Part shown: positions 44,527 to 52,706 of the stretch, one piece after another
How the letters are laid out: each line of letters starts with the position of its first letter
Numbering within the stretch: the first letter of the stretch is position 1
Source of the DNA: CAYFPX01 sp964501915
GTDB lineage: Bacteria > Myxococcota_A > UBA796 > CAJQPC01
Direction: 5' to 3'
Assembly: GCA_964501915.1 (NCBI GenBank)
Contig: CAZCVP010000012.1
Coordinates: forward strand, 1 to 64,000
Length of the DNA: 64,000 nucleotides
Translations under genes and position numbers: made by a program
Notes under the pieces: generated by a model
Database searches by the model: none
Told to the model about the DNA's origin: nothing
Seen by the model: the letters and a program-made list of their open reading frames with translations, nothing else

Positions 44527-45123
44527 TCATCCGCGTCGGCGCAAGGAACCGAGCCAGGCGCGAAGGGGACCGAGGTCCACTTCGCCGGAGCGCGACAGGC
44601 GCTCCAGCATGCGCTCGCCGGTCCGAGCCAGGTCCAGGAGCTGGCGCAGGCGCGTGGCCACGAAGCGGCTCCGGAGCATGGCCTCCGGGTTGGAGGACCG
44701 GGCCTGGTGCTCGGCGAGCTCGAGGGCCCGGGTGAGGTAGGTGGTGGCTTCGCGGACCTTCTTGAGCTCTCGCTCCCGGAAGACGCGGGTGACCATCGCC
44801 CAGATGTCCGTCTCGGCCTCGTAGAGCTTGCGCCGCGTCCCCGGCTCCACGGCACGCTTGATCACGCCCCAGAGCTGGAGCTCGTTCAGGGTCATCGAGA
44901 CCATGCCGGCGGACAGGCCTGTCGCCTCGGCGATCCGATCCGCAGCCAGCGGCTCGCGGGAGAGGTAGAGCACGGCCCAGATCTTGCCCATCGAGGGCTT
45001 GAAGCCCCAGAAGTGCATGAGCTCGCCGACGCTGGCGGCTGCCAGCTCGATCGCCCGGTCCAGTGCAGCGGTGCCGCCGTCGAAGGAACCGGGTGGCTGT
45101 GCCTCTGCGGTGTGATGCGTCAA
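44527..45123 (-). CDS. GbsR/MarR-type winged-helix transcriptional regulator
   Basis: Protein of 198 residues from TTG at 45123, which has a GAGAGG ribosome site just upstream. A GTG at 45192 would add 23 residues but lies inside the palindrome, so I prefer the shorter form. Residues about 40-110 form a winged helix: MHFWGFKPSMGKIWAVLYL, ADRIAEATGLSAGMVSMTLNELQLWGVIKRAVEPGTRRKLYE. This is the GbsR-type DNA reader. The long C-terminal helix (VREATTYLTRALELAE onward) would dimerise. It is divergent from the menaquinone operon and probably regulates it and itself through the intergenic palindrome. Effector unknown. Confidence 0.8.
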   Translation of the reverse strand: MTHHTAEAQPPGSFDGGTAALDRAIELAAASVGELMHFWGFKPSMGKIWAVLYLSREPLAADRIAEATGLSAGMVSMTLNELQLWGVIKRAVEPGTRRKLYEAETDIWAMVTRVFRERELKKVREATTYLTRALELAEHQARSSNPEAMLRSRFVATRLRQLLDLARTGERMLERLSRSGEVDLGPLRAWLGSLRRRG

Positions 45124-45177
45124 GGGGGCCCTCTCACCCAGGATATCGGGCCGGTGCTTTTCTTCAACTATTTCAGT

Positions 45178-45193
45178 AGTGATTGAAATCACT
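45178..45193. promoter_or_regulatory. Perfect 7-2-7 palindrome, candidate operator
   Basis: AGTGATT, GA, AATCACT: a perfect inverted repeat in an AT-rich island between the divergent GbsR-type regulator and the menaquinone operon. A TTGAAA at 45183-45188, inside the palindrome, could be a -35 box followed after 17 bases by TACCAG. Binding there would block the operon promoter. The site and its use are inference from symmetry and position. Confidence 0.55.
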
Positions 45194-45238
45194 GCCGGGC
45201 GCGATTACCAGTACAGACCAGCAAGGAGTGCCGACTCG

Positions 45239-46288
45239 ATGGGTTTTGTTCCCCACCTGGTCCCCCTCCCGGGAGGCATTGCTCGACGGGAGCACCGCGT
45301 CGGTGTGGCTGCGGGGGCTCCGCTCACCCGCATCGCGCCTCCCTCGCTCGCGCTGGAGCTGGCCGGGTCCGACCTGGTCGAGGCCGAGGAGAGCCTCCGG
45401 CTGCTCCTGGGATCCGACATCGGTGCGGTGGAGGTCATCGCCCGCTACCTGGCCGACTGTGGTGGCAAGCGCCTGCGGCCGCTGTTGACGGCGCTGGGAG
45501 CCCGGGCCGTGGGCGTGCACGGCGAGGTGTCGCGGCTGATGTGCGTGGGGGAGATGATCCACCTCGGCTCCCTGCTGCACGACGACGTGGTGGACGGCAG
45601 CGACGAGCGCCGTGGCCAGCCGGCGGCCTGGCGGGTCTTTGGCAACGGGGCGGCGGTCCTGACCGGTGATTTCTGTCTTGCTCGGGCGGTGCTGCTGGCC
45701 TCGGAAGAGGGGGGGCACGTCGCCGTGACCGCCCTGGCTCGAGCTGTCACGGAGATGGCGGAGGGCGAGGTGCTCCAGCTCCAGCGAGCGGGCGACCTGT
45801 CCACGAGCCGTCGGACCTACCTCGAGGTCGTCGAGAAGAAGTCGGCGGCCCTGATCGCCTGGTGTGTCGCGGCGGGCGCCCACAAGGTCGATGACGGGCC
45901 GCTCGGCGAGGCCATGGAGGCCTATGGCCGGGCGGTGGGCATCGCCTTCCAGGTCACCGATGACGTGCTCGACTACGGGGGACAGCAGCACCTGACGGGC
46001 AAGGTGCCGGGCGCCGATCTGATCGAGCGCAAGCTCACCCTGCCGCTGCTGCTGGCCCTGGAGCGGGTGCCCGGGCTGCGGCAGGAGCTGGACCAGGGGC
46101 CTCCCGACGCGGAGGACCTGCCGCGGCTGATGGCGGCCGTCGCCGACTGCGGTGCGCTGGAGGACAGCCTCGACTTCGCCCGCTCGCGGGTGGAGGACGG
46201 CGTCGCACGGCTCGCAGCGCTGCCCGACACGCCTTGGCGCACCGCGCTGGAGGAGATGGCCGTCTACCTGGTGGAGCGGGCCTCGTGA
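45239..46288 (+). CDS. Trans-polyprenyl diphosphate synthase
   Basis: Protein of 349 residues from ATG 45239, preceded by AGGAG. The earlier GTG at 45179 lies inside the palindrome. The first aspartate-rich motif is LLHDDVVDGSDERRG (DDxxD), the second is FQVTDDVLDYGG (DDxxD), and GGKRLRPLL is the substrate-binding start. It extends farnesyl or geranylgeranyl diphosphate with IPP to make the menaquinone side chain. It is the first gene of the menaquinone operon, and menG overlaps its stop by GTGA. Product chain length cannot be told from the sequence. Confidence 0.92.
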   Translation: MGFVPHLVPLPGGIARREHRVGVAAGAPLTRIAPPSLALELAGSDLVEAEESLRLLLGSDIGAVEVIARYLADCGGKRLRPLLTALGARAVGVHGEVSRLMCVGEMIHLGSLLHDDVVDGSDERRGQPAAWRVFGNGAAVLTGDFCLARAVLLASEEGGHVAVTALARAVTEMAEGEVLQLQRAGDLSTSRRTYLEVVEKKSAALIAWCVAAGAHKVDDGPLGEAMEAYGRAVGIAFQVTDDVLDYGGQQHLTGKVPGADLIERKLTLPLLLALERVPGLRQELDQGPPDAEDLPRLMAAVADCGALEDSLDFARSRVEDGVARLAALPDTPWRTALEEMAVYLVERAS

Positions 46289-47016
46289 CCGAGGAGCCGG
46301 CCCGCATCGACGGCAGCGTGCCCCCGGCGGAGCGCAAGGGCGCCCTGGTGCGGGACATGTTCACCCGCATCGCGCCGACCTACGTCCTGACCAACCGCCT
46401 GCTCACCTTCGGCATCGACGCGGCGTGGCGGCGGCGGGCCGTGGCGTCGCTTGGGGAGGGGGCGCAGGGCACGGTGCTCGATCTCTGCGCCGGCACCCTG
46501 GACCTCACCCTCGTGCTGCTCGACGCCGGCGCCTCTCGGGTGGAGGCGGTGGACTTCAGCGAGGGCATGCTGGAGCGGGGCCGGCCCCGACTGCCTCCTG
46601 GAGCCCCGGTGGACACGACCTGGGGCGATGCCCTGGACCTCCCTTGCGCCAGCGACAGCTTCGACGCGGCGATCTGCGGCTTCGGGTTGCGCAACGTGGT
46701 GGACAACGCCCGGGCCCTTGCCGAGGTGCACCGGGTCCTGCGGCCGGGCTCCCGCTTCGCGGTGCTCGAGTTCTTCCGGCCGACCACCTGGTTCGCCCGG
46801 GCGTTCCACGCGGTCTTCAACCGCGTCGTGCTGCCCCTGGTCGGCGGGCTGTTGTCCGGGGACCGCGCGGCCTACGCCTACCTGGCCCGCTCGATGGAGG
46901 CCTACCTGGAGCGGGGAGAGTTCGAGACCCTGGCTCTGGACGCTGGCTTCGCGCACGTCTCCTCCACCGACCTGGCGCCCCCCGTGGCCTCCCTCGTGGT
47001 CCTGGAGCGTCGATGA
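46285..47016 (+). CDS. menG: Menaquinone/ubiquinone methyltransferase, MenG/UbiE type
   Basis: Protein of 243 residues from GTG 46285, overlapping the previous stop. The UbiE family pattern is clear: VRDMFTRIAPTYVLTNRLLTFGIDAAWRR, the SAM-binding VLDLCAGTLDLTL, then DSFDAAICGFGLRNVVD and RVLRPGSRFAVLEF. It methylates demethylmenaquinone at C2, the last step of the pathway. The gene ends in ATGA overlap with the UbiX-like gene. Confidence 0.92.
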   Translation: MTEEPARIDGSVPPAERKGALVRDMFTRIAPTYVLTNRLLTFGIDAAWRRRAVASLGEGAQGTVLDLCAGTLDLTLVLLDAGASRVEAVDFSEGMLERGRPRLPPGAPVDTTWGDALDLPCASDSFDAAICGFGLRNVVDNARALAEVHRVLRPGSRFAVLEFFRPTTWFARAFHAVFNRVVLPLVGGLLSGDRAAYAYLARSMEAYLERGEFETLALDAGFAHVSSTDLAPPVASLVVLERR

Positions 47017-47576
47017 GGTTCGTGATCGGCCTCGGCGGCGCCACCGGGCATCCCTATGCACGCCGCGTGCTGGAGTGGTTCGCGACCGAGGGGCGGGCTC
47101 GTGGGCACCACGTGGACCTGGTCTTCTCCAAGACCGGTCGGCTCTGCTGGAACCAGGAGGTCGGGACCGATCCGGGCGAGTACGACCTTCGGATCTGGGG
47201 TCCCCAGGACTTCGCGGCGCCCTTCGCCAGCGGCTCGGCGGCGCCGGACGCGATGGCAGTCCTGCCCTGCTCCGCGGGCTGCCTGGGCCGCATCGCCCAC
47301 GGGCTCTCCCAGGACCTGATCGGGCGGGCCGCCGACGTGATGCTCAAGGAACGCCGTCGCCTGGTCCTGGTCCTGCGGGAGTCACCCTACAGCCTGCCCC
47401 TGGTCCGCAACCTGGAGCAGGTCACCCTGGCCGGAGCGGTCGTGATGCCAGCCAGCCCAGTCTTCTACACCCACCCCGCGTCCTACGACGACCTCGTGGA
47501 CACCGTCGCCGGCCGCGTGCTCACCCAGCTCGGCATCGCCGATCACGGCGTCTGCGAGCCCTGGGAAGGACTCTGA
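47013..47576 (+). CDS. UbiX-like flavin prenyltransferase
   Basis: Protein of 187 residues with ATG overlapping the menG TGA. MRFVIGLGGATGHPYARRVLEWF is the FMN-binding start of UbiX, followed by FSKTGRLCWNQE, APDAMAVLPCSAGCLGRIAHGLSQDLIGRAADVMLKERRRLVLVLRESPYSLPLVRNL (in parts). UbiX makes the prenylated FMN cofactor for UbiD-type decarboxylases. In futalosine-type operons the matching decarboxylase (MqnL/UbiD) removes the carboxyl group of dihydroxynaphthoate; that partner is not in this window. Confidence 0.88.
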   Translation: MRFVIGLGGATGHPYARRVLEWFATEGRARGHHVDLVFSKTGRLCWNQEVGTDPGEYDLRIWGPQDFAAPFASGSAAPDAMAVLPCSAGCLGRIAHGLSQDLIGRAADVMLKERRRLVLVLRESPYSLPLVRNLEQVTLAGAVVMPASPVFYTHPASYDDLVDTVAGRVLTQLGIADHGVCEPWEGL

Positions 47577-47577
47577 G

Positions 47578-48729
47578 ATGCAGCCACAGCTCAGCACCGT
47601 GACCCGCCTCGCCCTCGGTCGGGTCGGTCTCGACGACATCATGGACAAGGTCGTGGCCGGGGTGCGCCTCGACCACGCGGACGGCCTCCAGCTCTTCGAG
47701 ACGGCTGACATCGGCGCCGTCGGTGCCCTCGCCAACCTCGTGCGCGAGCGGCGGCATGGCGATCTGGCCTACTTCAACCGCAACCTGCACATCAACGCCA
47801 CCAACGTCTGCGAGGCGAGCTGCATCTTCTGCTCCTTCGCCCGGCTGGAGGAGCACCAGCCCGAGGCCTACACCATGTCCCTGGAGGAGGCGGTGGGACG
47901 GGTCCGGGAGCTGGAGGACGCCTTCCTCACCGAGGTCCACATCGTCAACGGCCTGCACCCGGGCCTGCCGTTCTCCTACTACACGGACCTCATCCGGGCC
48001 CTGAAGGCCGAGCGGCCCGACCTGCACATCAAGGGCTTCACGGCGGTCGAGGTCCACTACTACGCCGAGAAGTACGGCATGAGCTACGAGGAGGTCCTGA
48101 GGGCCTTCGTCGAGGCCGGACTGGGCTCGATGCCGGGCGGCGGTGCGGAGATCTTCCACCCCCGAGCCCGCCGCAAGCTCTGCCACGACAAGGTCGACGC
48201 CGACGGGTGGCTCGAGGTCCACCGCGTCGCCCACCGTCTCGGGCTGCGCACCAACGCCACGATGCTCTTCGGCTCGATCGAGACCCTGGACGAGCGGGTG
48301 GACCACCTCCTACGGCTGCGCGAGCTCCAGGACGAGTCCCTGGCGCTCCAGACCCGGTACCCGCGACGCGGGGCCTTCCAGACCTTCGTCCCGCTGCGCT
48401 TCCACAACGACAACAACCGGCTCCAGCGGCTCCCATCGCCCACGGGGCACGACAGCCTGCGCACGATCGCCGTGAGCCGGCTGCTGCTCGACAACCTCCC
48501 CCACATCAAGAGCTACTGGGTCATGCTCGGCCTGAAGCTGGCCCAGGTGAGCCTCAGCTTCGGCGCCGACGACCTCGACGGGACCGTGCGGGAGGAGCGC
48601 ATCTACCACATGGCCGGGGCGCAGACGCCGCAGAGCCTCACCCGGACCCAGCTCGTCCAGCTCATCCGCAACGCCGGGCGGATCCCGGTGGAGCGGGACA
48701 CCCTCTACAACATCATCGCGGAGGCCTGA
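47578..48729 (+). CDS. mqnE: Aminodeoxyfutalosine synthase (radical SAM)
   Basis: Protein of 383 residues, the normal length of MqnE. The cluster motif is CEASCIFC (C78, C82, C85). FNRNLHINATNVC before it and the IFHPRARRKLCHDKVDADGW, GLGSMPGGGAEI and PLRFHNDNNRL segments are typical. The enzyme joins 3-enolpyruvylbenzoate to S-adenosylmethionine to give aminodeoxyfutalosine. Only one base separates it from the UbiX-like gene, and three from the fused mqnA-mqnC gene. Confidence 0.95.
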   Translation: MQPQLSTVTRLALGRVGLDDIMDKVVAGVRLDHADGLQLFETADIGAVGALANLVRERRHGDLAYFNRNLHINATNVCEASCIFCSFARLEEHQPEAYTMSLEEAVGRVRELEDAFLTEVHIVNGLHPGLPFSYYTDLIRALKAERPDLHIKGFTAVEVHYYAEKYGMSYEEVLRAFVEAGLGSMPGGGAEIFHPRARRKLCHDKVDADGWLEVHRVAHRLGLRTNATMLFGSIETLDERVDHLLRLRELQDESLALQTRYPRRGAFQTFVPLRFHNDNNRLQRLPSPTGHDSLRTIAVSRLLLDNLPHIKSYWVMLGLKLAQVSLSFGADDLDGTVREERIYHMAGAQTPQSLTRTQLVQLIRNAGRIPVERDTLYNIIAEA

Positions 48730-48732
48730 GCC

Positions 48733-50619
48733 ATGAAGCGCATTCGCGTCGGCGCCGTCGGCTACACCAACGCCTGGCCCCTCACCACCCGTCTCGACCG
48801 CATCCGCTACCAGGCCTCCGAGGACCACCCGGCCGAGGTGGCTCGCAAGCTCCAGGCCGGCGAGGTCGACGTGGGGCTCGTGCCCGTGGCCGCCGTGCTC
48901 AACGACGGGGACTACAAGGTCCTGCCCGGCTGGTGCATCGGCGCCGACGGACCCGTGCGCTCCGTCGTGCTCGCCGGGACCTGCCCGCCGGAGGAGTGGA
49001 CGGAGGTCCTGCTCGATGGCGTCAGCCGGACCTCGGTGGTCCTGGCCAAGCTGCTGCTCAAGGACGGACCCTGGAAGCGCCTGGACGTGAGGGTGCGCAT
49101 CGTGCCGCCCACGACCGCGCTGGACAAGGCCGGCGGCACCGTCGCGGCGCTGGTCATCGGGGACGCGGCCCGACACCTCCCAGGACAATTCCGCTTCGAG
49201 CTGGACCTGGCCGAGGCCTGGACCGAGTGGACGGGACTGCCCTTCGTCTTCGCGGTGTGGGCCGGCCGGCCGGACCTCACCCTGGAGGACCTCTCCGGCC
49301 TGCGCAGCGCGGCCGCGGAGGGCATGGCCCTGCGCTCGGCCCTGTCCGAGCCCGAGCGGACCTACCTCACCGAGGACATCCGCTACCAGCTCGATGATCG
49401 GGCGATGATGGGCCTGCGGCGCTTCGCGGCGCTCGGTGCGCGGGCTGGATTGTTGCGACAGACCGAGCTGCGGCTCTACGCCCCACCGGGGCGGATCCGA
49501 CCCCGACGACCGGACACCGACACCCTGCTCGCGCGCGGGGCCGCCGGCGAGCGGCTGGGCTTCGACGAGGCCCTCCAGCTCTACGACGCCCCGCTGAGCG
49601 ACCTGGGCACGGCGGCCAACCTGCGTCGCTGGGCGCTGCATCCGACCGACGACGTCACCTACATCATCTCCAGGAACATCAACTACACCAACGTCTGCGT
49701 CACGGCGTGCAAGTTCTGCTCGTTCTACCGGCCGAAGAACCACCGGGAGGCCTACGTCCTCACGCAGCAGCAGGTCCACGACAAGTGCGACGAGCTGGTC
49801 AGGGCCGGCGGCATCGAGGTGCTGCTCCAGGGCGGCCTGCACCGGGAGCTGGGCATCGACTACTACGAGCGGCTCTTCCGCTACATCAAGGCGAACTTCC
49901 CTCTGGACCTGCACGCCCTCTCTCCGGAGGAGGTCTTCCACGTCATGAAGATCTCCGACCTGAGCATGGACGAGACGCTCGACCGCCTGGCGGCCGCTGG
50001 CATGGACTCGCTGCCCGGAGGCGGCGCCGAGGTGCTGGTGGACAGCATCCGCAAGCAGATCGCTCCCCTGAAGTGCACGACCCAGCAGTGGCTCGACGTG
50101 ATGGAGGCCGCCCACCAGCGCGGCATGACCTCGTCCGCCACGCTGATGTTCGGCATGATGGAGACCCCGGCCCACCGCATCGAGCACCTGCTGCGGCTCC
50201 GGGACCTCCAGGACCGGACGAACGGCTTCGTCGCCTTTATCTGCTGGACCTTCCAGCCGGAGCACAACTACGTGGAGCCGGGCGACAACACGGCGGGCGA
50301 CTACCTGCGGGTCAACGCCCTGAGCCGGCTGGTGCTCGACAGCTTCCGCAACCTCCAGGCCTCCTGGGTCACCCAGGGACCGGGCATCGCCCAGGCCAGC
50401 CTCCACATGGGCTGCAACGACTTCGGCTCGGTGATGATGGAGGAGAACGTGGTCAGCGCGGCTGGCACCACCTTCCAGATGAGCGTGGCCGACGTGGAGC
50501 GGAACGTGCGGGAGGCCGGCTTCACGCCGGTGCGGCGCAATGCCTCCTACGACTACGTCGGCGCCGCCATCACCCCGTCGCGCCAGGTCCGCCGATCGCC
50601 GGAGCTGACAGCGAAGTGA
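48733..50619 (+). CDS. Fused MqnA (chorismate dehydratase) and MqnC (cyclic DHFL synthase)
   Basis: Protein of 628 residues. Residues 1-270 match MqnA, opening RVGAVGYTNAWPLTTRL, with GEVDVGLVPVAAVL, a VIGDAA motif and FVFAVWAGRP. MqnA dehydrates chorismate to 3-enolpyruvylbenzoate. Residues about 275-628 match the radical SAM enzyme MqnC: CVTACKFC (C322, C326, C329), SFYRPKNHREAYVLTQQQV, LLQGGLHRELGIDYYE, GGGAEVLVDSIRKQIAPLK and FICWTFQPEHN. MqnC cyclises dehypoxanthinyl futalosine. The two enzymes act at separated steps in the pathway; joining them is unusual as far as I recall. The linker shows no stop or frameshift. Confidence 0.9.
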   Translation: MKRIRVGAVGYTNAWPLTTRLDRIRYQASEDHPAEVARKLQAGEVDVGLVPVAAVLNDGDYKVLPGWCIGADGPVRSVVLAGTCPPEEWTEVLLDGVSRTSVVLAKLLLKDGPWKRLDVRVRIVPPTTALDKAGGTVAALVIGDAARHLPGQFRFELDLAEAWTEWTGLPFVFAVWAGRPDLTLEDLSGLRSAAAEGMALRSALSEPERTYLTEDIRYQLDDRAMMGLRRFAALGARAGLLRQTELRLYAPPGRIRPRRPDTDTLLARGAAGERLGFDEALQLYDAPLSDLGTAANLRRWALHPTDDVTYIISRNINYTNVCVTACKFCSFYRPKNHREAYVLTQQQVHDKCDELVRAGGIEVLLQGGLHRELGIDYYERLFRYIKANFPLDLHALSPEEVFHVMKISDLSMDETLDRLAAAGMDSLPGGGAEVLVDSIRKQIAPLKCTTQQWLDVMEAAHQRGMTSSATLMFGMMETPAHRIEHLLRLRDLQDRTNGFVAFICWTFQPEHNYVEPGDNTAGDYLRVNALSRLVLDSFRNLQASWVTQGPGIAQASLHMGCNDFGSVMMEENVVSAAGTTFQMSVADVERNVREAGFTPVRRNASYDYVGAAITPSRQVRRSPELTAK

Positions 50620-50660
50620 CAGGGACGGGGGCCGGATCCAGTACGCTCTCCGGCGGCACC

Positions 50661-50666
50661 GGGGAG
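50661..50666 (+). promoter_or_regulatory. Strong ribosome binding site setting start of deaminase gene
   Basis: GGGGAG with a spacing of six bases before the GTG at 50673. It argues for that start over the GTG at 50616 that overlaps the mqnA-mqnC stop. Confidence 0.6.
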
Positions 50667-50672
50667 CGATGC

Positions 50673-51845
50673 GTGCGGCGTCTGACCCCCGACTGGGTCC
50701 TCCTGGAGAGCGGCTTCGCTCGCGAGGTCACCGTGGCGGTGGCCGACAGCGGGACCGTCGTGGAGATCGGCGGCGCCCCGGGGCGGCGGCTGCCAGGCGT
50801 CCTGCTGCCCGGGCTGATCAACGCCCACACCCACCTCGAGCTGTCGGCCCTGCGGGGCCATGTGCCCGCGGGCCTCGGCCTGCCGACCTGGGTGGCGGTG
50901 CTGATCGGGCTGCGGGCAGACCTGAGCGAGACCGCCGCCCAGGCCGCCGTGGGCCGCGCCGTGCTGGAGCTGATCGAAGCGGGCACCGCGGGAGTGGCCG
51001 AGGTCACCAACAGCGGCCTGGCAGCCCGGACCCTGGAGGCGGCCCGGGTGCAGGGTGTCGTGCACGCCGAGGTCCTGGGCATCGACGAGGGCCTGGCGGA
51101 GCAGGCCCTGGCCCTGCACGGCGGAGCCGGCCTCCGGCAACTCGTCCAGCGGGTCTCTCCCCACGCGCCCTACAGCACCTCGGCGGCCCTGATCCGCGCG
51201 GCGGTCGCCCTGCCGGGTCCGATGGCCACCATCCACCTCGACGAGGACCCGGCCGAGCGCACCTTCCTCGCCCACGGCACCGGCCCCTGGGCCGAGCTCA
51301 TCGATCGGCTGGGCCGGGATCGCTCGGGCTTCGAGCCGCCGGGCTGCAGCCCCGTCCGCTACCTGGAGCGGCTCGGCGTGCTGGGGCCGGACCTCGCCCT
51401 CGTGCACGGCGTGGGCTTCACGCCCGACGACCTGGACCGGGTGGCGTCATCGGGCAGCACGGTCGTGCTCTGTCCCCGCTCCAACCTCCACGTGGGCGGC
51501 CACCTGCCGGACCTGGTCGGCCTGGTCGAGCGGGGCATCCCCCTGGCCGTGGGCACCGACTCGCTGGCCTCCTGTCCCGACTTCGACCTGCTCTCCGAGC
51601 TCGCGCTGCTCGCCGCCACCGCTCCGGAGGTGGACCCGCTCACCTGGATCCGGGCGGTGACCGCTGGAGGTGCCCGGGTGCTCGGACGCCCGGACCTCGG
51701 CGTGCTGCGCCCTGGGGCCGCCCCCGGCCTGCTGCTCGTCGACCTCTCCACCGATGATCCCGCCGCGGCGCTCTGTGCGGGGAGCGGGCCTTCCCGCCGC
51801 TGGCTCTCCTGTCCGGGAGCCGCGGATCGCCGAGTCGCCGCATGA
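50673..51845 (+). CDS. Amidohydrolase, probable aminodeoxyfutalosine deaminase
   Basis: Protein of 390 residues from GTG 50673; GTG 50616 is an alternative. Metal-dependent amidohydrolase fold: LLPGLINAHTHLELSAL (HxH pair), VSPHAPYSTS (third metal-ligand His), TIHLDEDPAE, and late GTDSLAS (catalytic Asp). The position between mqnE/mqnA-mqnC and a UbiA prenyltransferase points to deamination of aminodeoxyfutalosine to futalosine, which would require MqnB for the next step. No purine-nucleoside hydrolase gene is adjacent. Substrate is inferred from context. Confidence 0.75.
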   Translation: MRRLTPDWVLLESGFAREVTVAVADSGTVVEIGGAPGRRLPGVLLPGLINAHTHLELSALRGHVPAGLGLPTWVAVLIGLRADLSETAAQAAVGRAVLELIEAGTAGVAEVTNSGLAARTLEAARVQGVVHAEVLGIDEGLAEQALALHGGAGLRQLVQRVSPHAPYSTSAALIRAAVALPGPMATIHLDEDPAERTFLAHGTGPWAELIDRLGRDRSGFEPPGCSPVRYLERLGVLGPDLALVHGVGFTPDDLDRVASSGSTVVLCPRSNLHVGGHLPDLVGLVERGIPLAVGTDSLASCPDFDLLSELALLAATAPEVDPLTWIRAVTAGGARVLGRPDLGVLRPGAAPGLLLVDLSTDDPAAALCAGSGPSRRWLSCPGAADRRVAA

Positions 51846-52693
51846 CGGACCAGGCCCGCGCCTTCGCCCGCACCATCAAGCTCTCCCACTCGATCTTCGC
51901 GCTGCCCTTCGCCCTGGCGGCCGCGGCGCTGGCGGCGCGGGAGCACGGCATCACGGTGGTCCAGGTCTTCTGGATCCTGGTGGCGATGGTTGGCGCCCGG
52001 TCCGCGGCCATGGGCTACAACCGCATCGCCGATCGGGACATCGACGGCCGGAACCCGCGCACGGCGGCCCGGGAGATCCCGTCCGGCGAGCTGAGCCTGC
52101 CGGTGGCCTGGACCTGGACCCTGGTGTCGGCGGTGGTCTTCGTGGGCGCGGCGTGGGCCCTGGGCCCCTGGTGCCTCGCCCTGGCGCCGGTGGCGCTGGC
52201 GGTGGTCTGGTTCTACTCGCTGACCAAGCGCTTCACGCCCGCCTGTCACCTCGTGCTCGGGCTGGCGCTCGGGCTGGCGCCCCTGGGCGCCTGGCTCGCC
52301 GTGGCCGGCTCCTTGTCCGTGGCACCGGTGCTGCTGGCGCTGGTCGTGGGGAGCTGGGTGGCGGGCTTCGACATCATCTATGCCTGCCAGGACGCCGGCT
52401 TCGACCGGGCGGCGGGCCTGCACTCCATCCCGGCCCGGTTCGGCCTGCGCGGCGCCCTCTGGATCTCCGGATCTCTGCACGTCGTCACGGTGGCCGGGCT
52501 CGCCGCGCTGCCCTCGGCGATCGAGCTGGGCGCCATCTACTGGCTCGGCTTCGTCGCCATGGCCGCGACCCTCGCCTACGAGCACGCCATCGTGCGGCCA
52601 GATGACCTGTCTCGGGTGGACAAGGCGTTCTTCGACCTGAACGGCTACGTTTCCTTCGCCTTCTTCGGCACGGTGCTGTTCGCCCTGATCTGA
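51842..52693 (+). CDS. UbiA-family prenyltransferase, MqnP type
   Basis: Protein of 283 residues with ATG overlapping the deaminase TGA. Eight or nine membrane helices. Two Asp-rich motifs are present: NRIADRDIDGRNPRTAAREI (NxxxDxxxD) and YACQDAGFDRAAGLHSIP (DxxxD). These hold Mg2+ and the polyprenyl diphosphate. It prenylates a naphthoate precursor in the membrane. In futalosine operons this member (often called MqnP) acts after MqnD. It closes the operon; the next start is 13 bases downstream. Confidence 0.88.
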   Translation: MTDQARAFARTIKLSHSIFALPFALAAAALAAREHGITVVQVFWILVAMVGARSAAMGYNRIADRDIDGRNPRTAAREIPSGELSLPVAWTWTLVSAVVFVGAAWALGPWCLALAPVALAVVWFYSLTKRFTPACHLVLGLALGLAPLGAWLAVAGSLSVAPVLLALVVGSWVAGFDIIYACQDAGFDRAAGLHSIPARFGLRGALWISGSLHVVTVAGLAALPSAIELGAIYWLGFVAMAATLAYEHAIVRPDDLSRVDKAFFDLNGYVSFAFFGTVLFALI

Positions 52694-52706
52694 CCGGGAG
52701 CTGACG

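Noticed and set aside
44527..45192. Longer regulator starting at GTG 45192
   Set aside because: That start is within the palindrome and adds residues with no family match; the TTG at 45123 has a ribosome site.
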